This document shows, piece by piece, positions 1-35,420 of a stretch of 64,000 nt of DNA. Within the stretch, counting starts at the first letter, position 1; every line of letters begins with the position of its first letter. The notes beneath the pieces were generated by a model. That model was not told where the DNA came from and ran no database searches. It saw only the letters and a program-made list of their open reading frames with translations. The stretch is from Perca fluviatilis (Eukaryota > Chordata > Actinopteri > Perciformes > Percidae): assembly GCF_010015445.1 (NCBI RefSeq), contig NC_053112.1:36091665-36155664 (forward strand), in the 5' to 3' direction. The position numbers and the translations under genes were made by a program.

Positions 1-1588
1 GTTCGCTTATGGGTCGGGACGACGCTGCTTATCATGCATATTCCTAATCAGTGTAATGTGTATTATTATTTAAAAATGTATGTCCCTTAAAAATGATCGT
101 CAATACTGTTTTTATTGTTTATGATTATTAGAAGACAATCAAGCTGAATGTATGTGGATTCAGAGTCAATCACTAGCATCCCTGTTTAAATGCATCAAAA
201 TATGGTCATTCATAATTTTTATTTAAACGTGTTTTTAAAGCACTGGAAGCATTTGAATTAACAATCTTGTCCTCCCACTCATTTACAAAGACATGATTTC
301 AAGCATGACCATATTGTAGATTCAAATACATTTTATTATTCAGCATGGTGTATGGAACAAGACAGTACATTAACAGTAAAAGTGAAAAAAATGAACAAGC
401 TTGTTATAAAAAAGTATAAATATCATACAATCCTCAGAATCTTAAGGACACTTAATACACTTTGTCATATGACATAAATAAACTATAGGGTTTCTCTTAC
501 AATATATTGTCTAAACCAGTAAGACAAAAACAGTAAATGCCTCTTCTCTTTGAAAAGATCATAGAGTTCTTTCTTTGAAGAGAGTAAAGGGCAATGTGGA
601 CTATTTACAGTCTGTCATGTCAGCACCATAAGAACAATTCTGATTTTATTCTTCTCTGCATATGGCCTGAGTTGTGTGGTGGAGGCCGAGACACAATCAC
701 ACAGAGATATATCACCATTGTTTTGAAGAGGCATTCTCTTCATTCATGGTGGTTTTCACTACCAGCGTCAGGTTAAATCGGACCAGCAAGGTCTCTATTG
801 ACTTTTTTTTATGTGTTTACTTTGACAGAAATAAACAACAGCCGCAACATAGTTGGACGATTGCTAATGTCTTGGCTCACTTCAATGTTTTCCTTTTTCC
901 CCTGACGTATAAAACTCCACATTGGCTGCTTCTAGCTCAGATTTTGAAGGCAATGAAAACCTCACTTCTCCTGCGTTTGCCAGGGTGAACCTTTTGAAGG
1001 TTAGTGTGTCAGAGTATTTCCTGTCCCAGTTTCTGGGACAAGGAGACAAAATAAACTTCTTCTTTACAATTACAAAATTGCCTCTTTTTTGGTATACTAG
1101 GCTAAAAAAGTAAGTAAACATCAACATTTAAGCCTGAGACAACATCAAAAAATATGTCATGTGCTTTATAACACTTACAAAAACTAAAAAAATAATATAG
1201 CCTCCCATTCAAAAAGAGAATGAAAATCCTTAAGATCTGTGATACTCTTGGCTTTATCCTTTCCTTGGAATAAACTGACTCCACTGCTCTATATACAATA
1301 TTAATAGCTTGGATGGAGACTCAACAATCCACTGTAGCTTTCCTTTGAATGTTCATCATCTGAGGTTAACAATGTCTTTAGGACAGCATGTCTGTGTGTG
1401 ATAAAAAACAACAAATAGGGACTAGGATCAGCTGCTCTTGGGATTCATTGACAATGCCCTCATGGAGAGGCGCTTTGAGCTGCCACAAAGGAATGGCCCG
1501 ATTTAACGTTTGCTGGAGAGCCACACAAGTAAGGTGCCACATCTGTAAAGCTGGACACCAGCTCCATGCTACGAAGCCCAATGAAGAC
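1..1588 (-). other. abcc6 3' untranslated/downstream region
   Basis: No coding exon is visible after the abcc6 stop codon (1589-1591). Reading the minus strand, AATAAA polyadenylation hexamers lie at 650-645 and 337-332, so the 3' UTR may be about 0.95 to 1.25 kb. The short open frames here are AT-rich and have no family resemblance. The exact cleavage site cannot be set from sequence. Confidence 0.45.
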
Positions 1589-25629
<24,041 letters not shown>

Positions 25630-25881
25630 CCACTCGCTTGCTCCTTCCTCCCTGATGCTCCACTTCTTGGGATCGATCAGCCCTGCTCCTCACACTGGAT
25701 AGCACACACTTAGCACCAGTATGTGTTTGTGTGTGTATGTGTGTGTGTGTGAGGGTGTGAGATGTGGGGAGAAAGAGTTTAGTATGTGTGTCCTTATTAG
25801 ACTTTTCCTCTCTAGCTAATGGTAAATCTTGGCTTTAGCTGGTTCCTACCTGTCTGTCTGGGTGGCACGCTCTGTTTATTA

Positions 25882-25915
<34 letters not shown>

Positions 25916-26767
25916 CTATGTATGTGTTTGAGTGTATGTCTGCGTGACTTTTCCTCCCCTTTAATAAAACATCTTCTCTCAATGAAACTCAGTTTCTGTC
26001 TGCCTCGCTGTTTGAACTGCTGCTGCCCTAAGATCCTGTGTCTTTCTGAATCTCACTCCGTCTGCCTGCTGTTTATGAGTGTGTCTCCTTGTTGGGTGGG
26101 TGGAAATATCTCTCTCTCTCCCTCTCTCTCTCTCCCTCTCTCTCTTCTCCCACATCTGCTGGATTTCGATCAAAACACCACAGCTACTCCCCTCAATGGG
26201 ATGACAGTCCCACACCCAGACACACTCCTCCCACTTTCACTCACTGCCCCTTACCTCCTTTCTCAACCCTTCTTCCCCCCTTTTCCCCACATCCCAAACC
26301 GTCATCTCACAGCGTCTGTTTGTGCACATACATACCTTTTAAACTGAGACCAGCAACATTTAGACAAATGCCGTGGTTTTAAATACCTTTACTAAACTCA
26401 AATCCAGGATAATACCAACCCTTAGTCACTGTTGTGTGACAGCTATTCATACAGTATGTATCACCAGCACGATGCAAAGCTTAACATATTAGCATGTATG
26501 CGTGGAAGCCCCTGATCGACATACTGCGTGAGTCACAAAATTATGTTTTTCAGTCCAAAGTTTCAGTGGAAAATGTGAAGCCACATCAATGGCACAAAGC
26601 ATCACATGCACTTCCATGTATTGCAAAACTACTTGCTGATATAGGAAGAGTTGAGAACACATTTGGTTAATAGGTCATCGTATTAGACTGAAACTTGCAC
26701 TGTAATCGGAAAATGTGAAATCATCACGCAACTTTGTCACAAAGTGTCATGTTGAATTAAAGAGGGG
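25630..26767. other. abcc6 5' flank and intergenic DNA
   Basis: The sequence directly upstream of the abcc6 start codon (higher coordinates) should hold its 5' UTR and promoter. I see no TATA box at a convincing distance. The stretch is dominated by GT-rich and CT-rich simple sequence (25723-25752, 25886-25914, 26110-26145). Open frames across these tracts are low-complexity artefacts. Confidence 0.4.
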
Positions 26768-27190
26768 TTAAAGGGGAAGTGCGCCCATTTTCAAAATTCA
26801 TACATGGTATTCCTATGGTCTAAACTGGAGGGCTAAAGCTCAAATTCGTGATGTCATCACGTATAAAGTAAACTGCTCATAGAGAATGAATTGGGAAAGA
26901 TGTTATAGATGACACTGAGAGCACCACGGGGAATGTTACATGGGAACATTTTCTGTTTCAGATCGGAGAACACGATAATAGAATAAAGATCATTTGGGTA
27001 TAAAAAAGAAAACAAATCCACAATCAGTATCCCATTCGTTGTCTATGGAACAGACTTTATACTTGATGACATTACAATTACTTCTCTGGTTTCTGGCTTT
27101 GAGAGAGAGAGAGAGTAGCTCATGTTCACAAATACTGATTGAACTTGAGGCCATATTGGAATTCTTAATTTAGGTGGTGTTCCCCTTTAA
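26768..27190. mobile_element. TTAA-flanked MITE, 423 bp
   Basis: The left end is TTAAAGGGGAAGTGCGCCC, and the right end read inward on the other strand is TTAAAGGGGAACACCACC. The termini are therefore inverted copies sitting on TTAA. There is no coding capacity. The interior has a GA-rich run at 27105-27115. Confidence 0.75.
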
Positions 27191-29134
27191 ATTTTAAACT
27201 CTGTGGCCATTTTATCAGCGAAGAAACAGTAAAGGACATAAGAGGATAGTGCAAGTCTGGCGTATATAGAAATGCAGGGATTTACAGAAACGAACTTGCA
27301 TTATTGAATAATAAAATACAGCAAAATCCACCTTTAGACATATCCATGCACTCTGTATGCACAAAAAGCACGAGTGTGTGTCCTTAAAGGTCCTTGTAGT
27401 CTGCCGAAAAGCATCATCGAATAGCGTGATGATGGCCACTCTGGTCAAGACGCAGGGGAAAACTTCAGCACAGCAGCTGCACAGGAAAGTATGACACCGT
27501 CTCCACTGGGACTAACACCAGCACCGCACCGCAGAGAAGAAACATGGAAAGTTCGGCAGAGAGGCAGACCACCACCAGGCCCTGTGTCTCGCCATGTGCA
27601 AATACGAGATTATTATTCTTTAAAAAATTAGTCATCACTTTATGTTTCTCCTCCAGGCTAGCAAGTGTTTTTTTTTATTCAGCACTTCAACTAGCTCCAA
27701 ATAAAGAGAATTATGTAACGTTGACTCATTTGTATGTGACATTCTTTTAAAAGTTGGATTTGAATGTGTTGTTTTATGGTATGGTTGGAGCTGACATTAG
27801 GACAGGACACTGGAACTATAATTGTGGTAAAAAATATTGGTCAGAAATAAATATTTTGAAATGATGTGTGTTGGGTGTGCTTTGTTATGAGGTGTGGTCA
27901 GAAGGTCAGAAAGTTCAAAATGACCTTTTGCTCTTCCCAACGTTTATCCTGCTGGCTTCAACATTAACCAATGGAGGGTTAAGAGAACATGAATTACTGT
28001 AACAAAGTCTAATGTAGCTGTCAGACAGATGTAAACAAAAAAGATATCCATTGTCTAACTGACTGTTGTGTTATGTCTCATGTCCCACAGCATGTGTGGA
28101 GTGTTGCTACCACCAAGAAATGGTCCGAAACACCTCAGGCAGTGTACCACAAGCAGTGGGTTGGGCGGTGTGCGTGTGTGTGTGTGTGTATATATATATC
28201 TGTGTGACTGTAGCACAGGCTGAACTGCAGTGTTTACAGTACACCTTTTTGTCCCAAATAACACCCAGGGTCCAAACACTGAGAGACTTAGCATCTCTTC
28301 CCTTTCTGTTTTAGCTCCCATAGCTGACATGCTTAAATCTCTGTGGCCGGGTGTGTTTGTGTTTTCCAATCAACAGTAGACAGATGACAACATCTGGTGC
28401 TTGGCTGCAGGAGGACATTTTTAGGGGTGTGTGAGAACCTTTCTCGAAAGGGGCCCTGTGCACTGTGGTCTCCCCGTTAGTAAATGAGCATATATATTCT
28501 ATGGGTTTTCTATTTGCAGGAAAGATAGTACAATATCCCCCCTGTTGAGTCCAGAACAAACTTATTTGCAGCAGCCAAGACTCCTCAGCTGATTGGTCTC
28601 AGACAGCAGCTTGAGGTTGGGGGTGTTGCAATACATGGAGAAAAAGTAGCATGAAAACAACATAGGCGTACAAGCACATATACAGTGTATATGCAATAAA
28701 AAGCAAAAGCTGTGCAAATGTCTGGTACATGCCCAAGTCGGGTTAACATACACAAACATACACATATACGTCCTGAAAATACGACCAAAATGAGCTCTGT
28801 GTCAGCCGATGACCAGACGGTAGACTATTTACACCAATGGGGAGAGAGAAAGCACCCTAGCATGGACCCGATGAGAGGCTGGGACTGGAGCAAAGCCACT
28901 TAGTGGTCATGGCGTAGTAGTAATGTGGACCTGGCAGGTGGTGGATGCAGAGGGTGGCTGCGGGGGTGGCAGTGCCCCAGCCAAGTCGTGGTGAAGCGGT
29001 GGTTAACCAGTCTAGGTCACCTACACTTCCTCTGGCCTCTTTCCCTGGGAGGAAAAACAGTCTAGGCAAAATAATGGCGTGGCTCCCCTGGTGGGGGTGC
29101 GGTCTGGACCCGGGGGTCTTCTAGATTAAATGTA
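27191..29134. other. intergenic, no gene recognised
   Basis: Only short open frames without family resemblance. A (GT)n/(TA)n tract lies at 28168-28198. No tRNA or other RNA gene was recognised. Confidence 0.5.
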
Positions 29135-29142
29135 CTTACATC

Positions 29143-29319
29143 CAGGCTTCAAAATTAACATTTTCGTCTACCAGCCAAATGGCTAATGAATGTTCAAATA
29201 TTACCAGCCATTCAATAGATTACCATTGGGTTTTTTGGCTGGTGAGTGAAGCAAATCTACCAGCCACTTGCATATTTCACCAGCATTTGGCTGGTAAACG
29301 GTGCTAATTTAGAACCCTG
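29143..29319. mobile_element. hAT-like MITE with perfect 8-bp target duplication
   Basis: The 177-bp element starts CAGGCTTCAAAATTAACA, and its other end read inward is CAGGGTTCTAAATTAGCA. It is flanked on both sides by CTTACATC (29135-29142 and 29320-29327). CAGG termini and an 8-bp duplication are typical of hAT elements. It has no ORF. Confidence 0.85.
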
Positions 29320-29984
29320 CTTACATCATGGTGTGTATCTGTGACATTGTCTGTTGATATACATTTTCCTGACACTATGTATCTTTTAGATTAAATGTAT
29401 TTACATCAACAACAACAAAATTAATGGTGTCATTTTGGCTTTTTACGTTTGAGCAAGGGGAGGCAAATTTAGCAACAGCAAAGCAAAGGGAGGGGCCTAA
29501 AACAGATTAAGAAACAAGTGAACAAAATATCTGCTCTGTATTTTTTCTCTCTCTCTTAGCTCTTAAATAAGCAGTCTTAAATGAGCGGCATAGCTCCAGC
29601 GCAGCCTGTAAATTCTGTTGTGTCAGCCTACGCAAGCAATTATAACTGGGCTCTGTCTTCCGCTTCTCTCCCTCCCGCTTTTACCCACAGTGCCATCTTA
29701 ATCGGTGCTCACTGCTTCGCTGTGTTGTTGAGACTGACCTTTGACTCTGACATGCTTCCTGTCTGTCAGCGGGATTGCTTTGCTTCGCTTGATATGATGG
29801 TGAGGAAGATACTGTGTGTAATTGTGTGTGTCAGACCTTTCCTCAGTGTGTAGACACCAGACCCGTCTCACATGCCTCTGTGAGTGATTTGAGCCTCCAA
29901 GCATTTATCACCTTACTGCCTTGGCACCTGCTGAGGAGTCATTCATAAGAAGTCCAAATACTCACAGCTTGATTATTCACATAC

Positions 29985-30570
29985 TGTTAAAGAAATAGTT
30001 AAACACACACACACACACACACACACATGCACCAATGCACGCAAGTACGCACAGTAACGTTTTGGGAAATACGCTTTTTTTAGATTTAGATGAGAACATT
30101 ACAACAAATGAAGCTTAGCGTAAGTTCAACCAGGAAGACTATCTTACATCACAAACCTGTCCAACGGTAAGAAACATCTGCCTCCCAGCACATCTAAAGC
30201 TGTGGTCATACAGAACGCGAGGCAAATTTCAGAAGAGAAGCGATTGCATATAAAGCCAATGGAAAGCCGCGAGTCGGCACTAAATGCACCCGGAAACATG
30301 AGGCAAAGACGTGTCTGTACGAGTAGGTAACGTTTTAGTTTGAGTGAAAAATCACAAATCGGCTTCATAAACATACACAAGATGAGAGGAAATTCATTCA
30401 AAAAGAGCTTGCTAGCTAGCTGTTTCCCCCTTTTTCCAGTCTTCATGCTAAGCTATGCTAACAGGCTGCTCGTATATTTACCGGACAGATGTGAAAGCAG
30501 TCTTGATCTTTTCATCCAACTTCCCACCAAAGAGCAAATAAGCATGTTTTAAAAAATGTTGAACTCCTGC
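29985..30570. repeat. dispersed fish repeat (family Y, second copy)
   Basis: Starts near a (CA)n tract at 30003-30028 followed by TTTTGGGAAATACGC. It ends with CTAGCTGTTTCCCCC, CTTCATGCTAAGCTATGC and ACCGGACAGATGTGAAAGCAG, in the same order as at 15390-16170. The middle (about 30120-30350) has no counterpart there and may be an insertion. Confidence 0.55.
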
Positions 30571-31701
30571 TTGGAAAACCAAGCTCATCAGAAAAGCTCT
30601 GTATCCGACCTTCACCGTCTTCGTCTGTGGGGAATTTATATTTACTCCAAATTTTAGTCGCCTTGCACAACATTCAGAGATGCTATGGTTGCATAACCAA
30701 TTTAGAATTGGTGGGCCCCAGTTGTTGTTTAGTTTTTTTCTAATCTCTGCCCGGCATCTGGAAACCTCAGACACAGTAAAGATGCTCTTTTTCTTCTCAG
30801 ACAGCACATGGCTTGCTATCATTTTCTTAACTGCCCTGGAACCAGAAGGTGTCTGAATGAGACTGTGTTGTGTTTACCCTTCAGAGAGGAAGGAAAACCA
30901 CGCGGGATGACAGCCAGCCAAAGGAGAGGCAGAAGTGGCCAAGGATTGGTACGGAGCACTCAGACAAACAATGTAAATAAACACATCAATGTTAGTCACT
31001 CTTGGCATTTATTGTGCTTGGTAATATATGCTTATATATACTGTGTTGGCTGCTTGGTTATAAGTCCAATGACTTCTTATAACATTATCACTGAAAAAAG
31101 AGGAAATGCAAATAAACAGTCATCACTGAAATTGTAAATGTTTCCCAAAAATAATGTTTTTTTTCCACTTCCTCTCAAGTTTCATCACAGATTTCCAGAC
31201 TGACAGACCTGTTTGGCAATGCATCGGTCATTCAGAGTACATCTTGTGCCGTGTGTTCATCATTGACATATATATAATGGACCAACAGATCCCGTTGCTC
31301 TGGACGGAGACCAGTGAAGGATATTAGACGCACTTTTCCGGTGATCTCTTGCTTTACTGCGCAGCCTCCAACTGAGAGATACAATGTAAATGTGACGTGA
31401 GCAACGTGTCTGAAAGTTGTAAGTCTTCTGGTAGCTGTGCCAAGAGAAATCTCAATCATTCCCAATCTTACAGAGACAGAGAGCGTAGGTATATGTAAGG
31501 AGATAACATGGGCACAGGCTAATTATTACTAACTAAAATGCTAGTTAACATCAGTAATTAAACCTAAACAGCTAATGTAAGTCAAAACTGCCTGCAAGCT
31601 TCTCCTGTACTATACGGTAATTCCTCTACTCTTGGTTTCTTGGTTATGACACAATCGTTAGCCTATTTTTACAAAAACTGCTACGGAGCCATAACGTGAG
31701 G

Positions 31702-32074
31702 CAGGCCAGCTGACAGTCTTGCCTGGGCCCGGGACGAGATAAGCTTAGATGGGCCCCCCGCGCCCAGATCTCTCCTTTATCCTTGCTCTTCCTCTCCCCT
31801 GCTCTTCCTCTCCTGTTCCTCTCCTCTCCTGTTCATCTCCTGTACCTCTCCTCTGCTCTTCCTCTCCTGGTCCTCTCCTCTCCTCTCCTCTTCCTCTCCT
31901 GCTCCTCTCCTATGCTCTTCCTCTCCTATGCTCTTCCTCTCCTATGCTCTTCCTCTCCTCTGATCTTCCTCTAATCTGATCTTCCTCTCCTCTCCTCACA
32001 TCTCTCACTGAAATTAATGTGATCAGTCTCTGATCCATCCTGCTCAGACTCTCCGACAGGGCAGCGGGCCCCTC

Positions 32075-32120
<46 letters not shown>

Positions 32121-32831
32121 GGTAGCCTGACTCTGTCCCTCCGTTGCGAGGCAGCGGGCCCCTCCCGCATCACTCTCTCTGTCACCTGACAGCAGATGGA
32201 TCTCTCTCCTCTCTGTCTCATCCTCTCTGACGGAGCTACCAAACTCAACTCTTTCTGTAAAAGAGAACGTGTTGTCTCAGGCTTTTATACAAGCTACTGG
32301 ACGTTAACATGAGAGCTGGCCTGTTAGCTTACGTTACATGGCTCGTAAACGTTGGCTGCGCTGTTTCTTACCTTGCTCTACGTTGACAGTTCCAGCTTCA
32401 CCGTCACCACCTTTTTTTAAAAATATTTGTTTAGAAAATCTCCAAGGCCTCTATTTTCTTCTTCTCTTTTCCTTCCTTTTCTGAGCACCGGACTTGTGCT
32501 GACCGGACATTTTGAGCATAGGCCTACTGAACTTCAAATCTACTGAAAACAACATCAACTTTTGATAAGGGGCCAAACCATTTTTGTGTTGGGGGTGGGG
32601 GGGTTCTTGACCACTATTTCAAGGACAATTAGGAAGAAAACAAATAAAAAGCTTTTATGTACTAACTCAAATATTACATATTTTTTTCCACAAATAGGCC
32701 TATTTAAAAAAATGTTTTTCAATTATTCCATAATTTAATGAGGGCCCAGTTCTGGGCCCCCAGTTCTGGCCCCCCCCCTACTGTGGGCCCGGGACAACAG
32801 ACCCGTTTGTCCCCCCCTATCGGCGGGCGTG
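31702..32831 (-). mobile_element. degenerate hAT-like transposon, 1.13 kb
   Basis: Flanked by the direct repeat ACGTGAGG (31694-31701 and 32832-32839). The ends are imperfect inverted repeats: CAGGCCAGCTGACAG on the left and CACGCCCGCCGATAG read inward from the right, 11 of 15 identical. GGGCCCGGGAC lies subterminally at both ends. On the minus strand an ATG at 32510 opens MSGQHKSGAQKRKEKRRRK then a stop, a lysine-rich start reminiscent of fish hAT/ZMYM5-type transposases (recognition from general knowledge, not searched). The interior is filled by CT-rich satellite (31780-31990) and (TC)n (32083-32117), and the 18-mer GCAGCGGGCCCCTCCCGC occurs twice. Confidence 0.7.
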
Positions 32832-33187
32832 ACGTGAGGTACAAGGTAATGGAGCCTTTTATACATTGTGGTGTTTCTTTAGAAATGAACAATTGACAAA
32901 TAGAGTATTTAGATAGTCTTCAGTTGTAAAGTTATTCGCTGTCAAAGTGACGTCAAAATGAATGGCAGTCAATGGAATGCTAATGGCGGGTGATCACTTG
33001 TTAGCATCAAAATGGCGCCATAGGAGCTACGCATTCCAGACGCTCGCTTACCCCCTTGGTGTTCATCTAACTTTGATTTTAGGAAATCGAGTTTTTTCAG
33101 TTTTTGCAGTTATAAAGTTCGTATGTATTTCCTGTTAAAGACAGTGATTGAAAGTGTTGGTTTTGCTTACAAAGTCTACAAAAGTGC

Positions 33188-33191
33188 ATGG

Positions 33192-33242
<51 letters not shown>
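33188..33242. repeat. (GAT)n trinucleotide microsatellite
   Basis: About 18 uninterrupted GAT/ATG units. It does not overlap a supported gene. Confidence 0.95.
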
Positions 33243-33335
33243 GAGACTAAACAAAGTCTAAAATTGTGAGCGTATCTGATGTATTTTTTTCTATATTAAC
33301 CAAATAGAAAGTTACTTGTTTTGTCAGTACAATGG

Positions 33336-33865
33336 TAGCCTAGAAATCTAGACGCACCCTAGGGGCAGCAAATATAATTTGCAGTCAGTGTCAGTCTAGC
33401 AACTCTCTGTTGGCTTGCGAGCTGGAAAAACCAAATTCTGGTCAGGCCAATCACATCGTGTATAGAGTCGGTGGGCGGGCTTAACATAATGACGGCAGAG
33501 TTGCGACCGTTCCGCGTGAATTCCCTGCTACTTGAAAACAAAGAAGATGGCTGCTGCTGCTGCTGGCGAACAGCGGTCTTTCGAATTGGCTTTGGCCGCG
33601 ACTCTGGAAGACTTGGAGTTAAGATTTTCTTTGAGAAAAGAACAAAGAACGGCACTGAAGTCATTCTTAAAAAAAGGAAGATGTGTTCGGAGTTTTGCCG
33701 ACCGGATACGGCAAAAGTTGAATCTATCAACTAGCGTTGCTCTGGTTGGCTATGAGTGCAGAGGGAATTTGAAAGATAACCGTTTATCCCGCCCCTCGGA
33801 TTGAGCCCTGCCAATGGTGAGCTCCCTGACCCAACATCTTGACGTGGGTCTGGCTTGTCAGGCTT
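33336..33865 (+). mobile_element. 530-bp TIR element with 9-bp duplication carrying a RecQ helicase fragment (element A)
   Basis: The left end TAGCCTAGAAATCTAGACGC and the right end read inward, AAGCCTGACAAGCCAGACCC, agree at about 15 of 23 positions. The flanks are GTACAATGG (33327-33335) and GTATAATGG (33866-33874), a 9-bp duplication with one change. A 9-bp duplication points to Mutator-like transposition. Inside lies the start of a RecQ-like helicase frame, described separately. The upstream part of element B (39613-40193) has matching words (CCAATCACA and AACA.AATGACG), so A and B belong to one family. Confidence 0.75.
33547..33760 (+). pseudogene. RecQ-like helicase N-terminal fragment, frameshifted
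   Basis: The ATG at 33547 opens MAAAAAGEQRSFELALAATL, followed by FSLRKEQRTALKSFLKK, which resembles RecQ motif 0 (F.LR..Q..A....L..KD). The A-run near 33668-33675 puts the rest out of frame. In the next frame the sequence reads KEDVFGVLPTGYGKS, a RecQ-type Walker A motif, then a TGA stop and IYQLALL. Nothing after motif I is preserved. This is a dead, truncated copy inside element A, not a functional helicase gene. Confidence 0.75.
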
Positions 33866-34019
33866 GTATAATGGCTCTGCTAGTTGAAAATAAATCAACC
33901 GAAGCATCCCAAAAAAAGGTTTATTTCTCTATGTAAAGAGTAATCGTCTCTATGAGTTTGGCAATCAGGCTTTCAGTAATAAACCAACCCCCCAAATATA
34001 AAATATAATAATAAAATTT

Positions 34020-34052
<33 letters not shown>
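34020..34052. repeat. (AT)n microsatellite
   Basis: ATATAT run of about 30 bp in AT-rich intergenic DNA. Confidence 0.9.
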
Positions 34053-34054
<2 letters not shown>

Positions 34055-34489
34055 TGTGCATATTGCTTGAATGTGACAATTGTTTTATTGTTTAAAAGAA
34101 TAAATAATATGGTTTGTCATCAGTAGCCATCAGCATTTACTCTGTGAATAAAATAAAAATGGATAAAGTCTCAAAACTTTCGCACTCTTTTCCAATAATT
34201 TGGACGGCCTATTTTTTTAAAGACTAAATTCAAGCCAGGCACAGTGTTGCGTATTTGTGCTTTATGTGTCAGCCAGTGGTGAGTTTTGGTTGGGTCTGAC
34301 CTGGCTGTGCCTCACAGCTGACCCAGCCACAGTCCAACCAAGTTCAGACAGCTTCTAAACAAAGTAGGAGGCGCTGGATGTGAGCCAGGAGGCCAGAGCA
34401 TGGCTGGACTCTTTGCAGCTGCAGGCAAAGTTAACTCGCATTCATCTCTGGTGCAATTCTGGGACTACAGATGAAAAATCTATCTATCC

Positions 34490-35420
34490 AATCCGTTAAT
34501 CCATTTATCCATCTATCCATGCATCCATTCACCCACCAATACATCTATCCTTCTTTGGTTCATCTATCATTCATCTATCATCCATATGTTTATCCATCCA
34601 TCCATCCATCCATCCATCTATGTACTGTTACGGCACAATTGTTTCCTATTGGCCGCCAGGCTGAGGGAGGTGTGGTTTACCTGCATCACAGAGCTTACAA
34701 AGCAGAAGTGAAGCAGACAATGTGGGAGTCAGTAGAGACAGGAAGGAAGCGTGTGTTTCGGAACGCTGTAATGAATCGTCGTTGTCCCCCGTCAAGTTGT
34801 GTTTATGTTTTGTCTGCGTCTTAAATATCTACAAATAAACTGTCAACGAAGCACAGACTAATGACTGCCGAAGCACGGAGAGGGCTGATCGGCTGTCGAG
34901 GCTGAAGAAACGCTGAGCCAAATGATAGCAGGTGAGCCCACTCATTCTACCTGCGGCCTGGCAAAACAGAGTATAACCATGGGCCCCTAGACATAATGAT
35001 AGTATTAAATTTTTCCCAGGGTTGTGGTTATGCCGTGGCAGTATCTATTATCCATCCATCCATGCATCCATTCACTGAATCCATCCATCCAAAAATACAT
35101 CTATCCCTCTATCATCCATCCGTCTATCCACCCAACCCATCCATTAGTCTTACCATCTATCCAATTTATCTATCCATCCATCCATCACCTATCTATCATC
35201 CATCCATTCATGCATTCATTCACAGATTCCATCCAGTCCATCCATCTATCCACCAATCCATCTATCATCCATCCACCCATTCATTGAATCCACCCATTCA
35301 TCTATCTTTATCTATCATCAATCAATCCATGCATCCATTTATCCATCTATCCATCTATCCAATCTTTCATCCATTTATTATTCATCCAGCCATCCATCCA
35401 TCCATCCACAGCCGTAATTT
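34490..35420. repeat. (ATCC)n-type tetranucleotide satellite in two blocks
   Basis: Degenerate ATCC/ATCT units fill 34490-34620 and 35046-35412, separated by unique DNA. Plus-strand open frames of 117 and 231 codons across these blocks are rich in His, Pro, Ser and Ile purely because of the repeat. They are not genes. Confidence 0.85.

Noticed and set aside
31749..32248. Open frames on both strands in CT-rich DNA (leucine/proline/serine-rich or arginine/glutamate-rich).
   Set aside because: Translation of simple CT/GA sequence inside a hAT-like element.
34490..35420. Possible CRISPR-like array in the regularly spaced ATCC-rich blocks.
   Set aside because: Tetranucleotide satellite without unique spacers, in a vertebrate genome.
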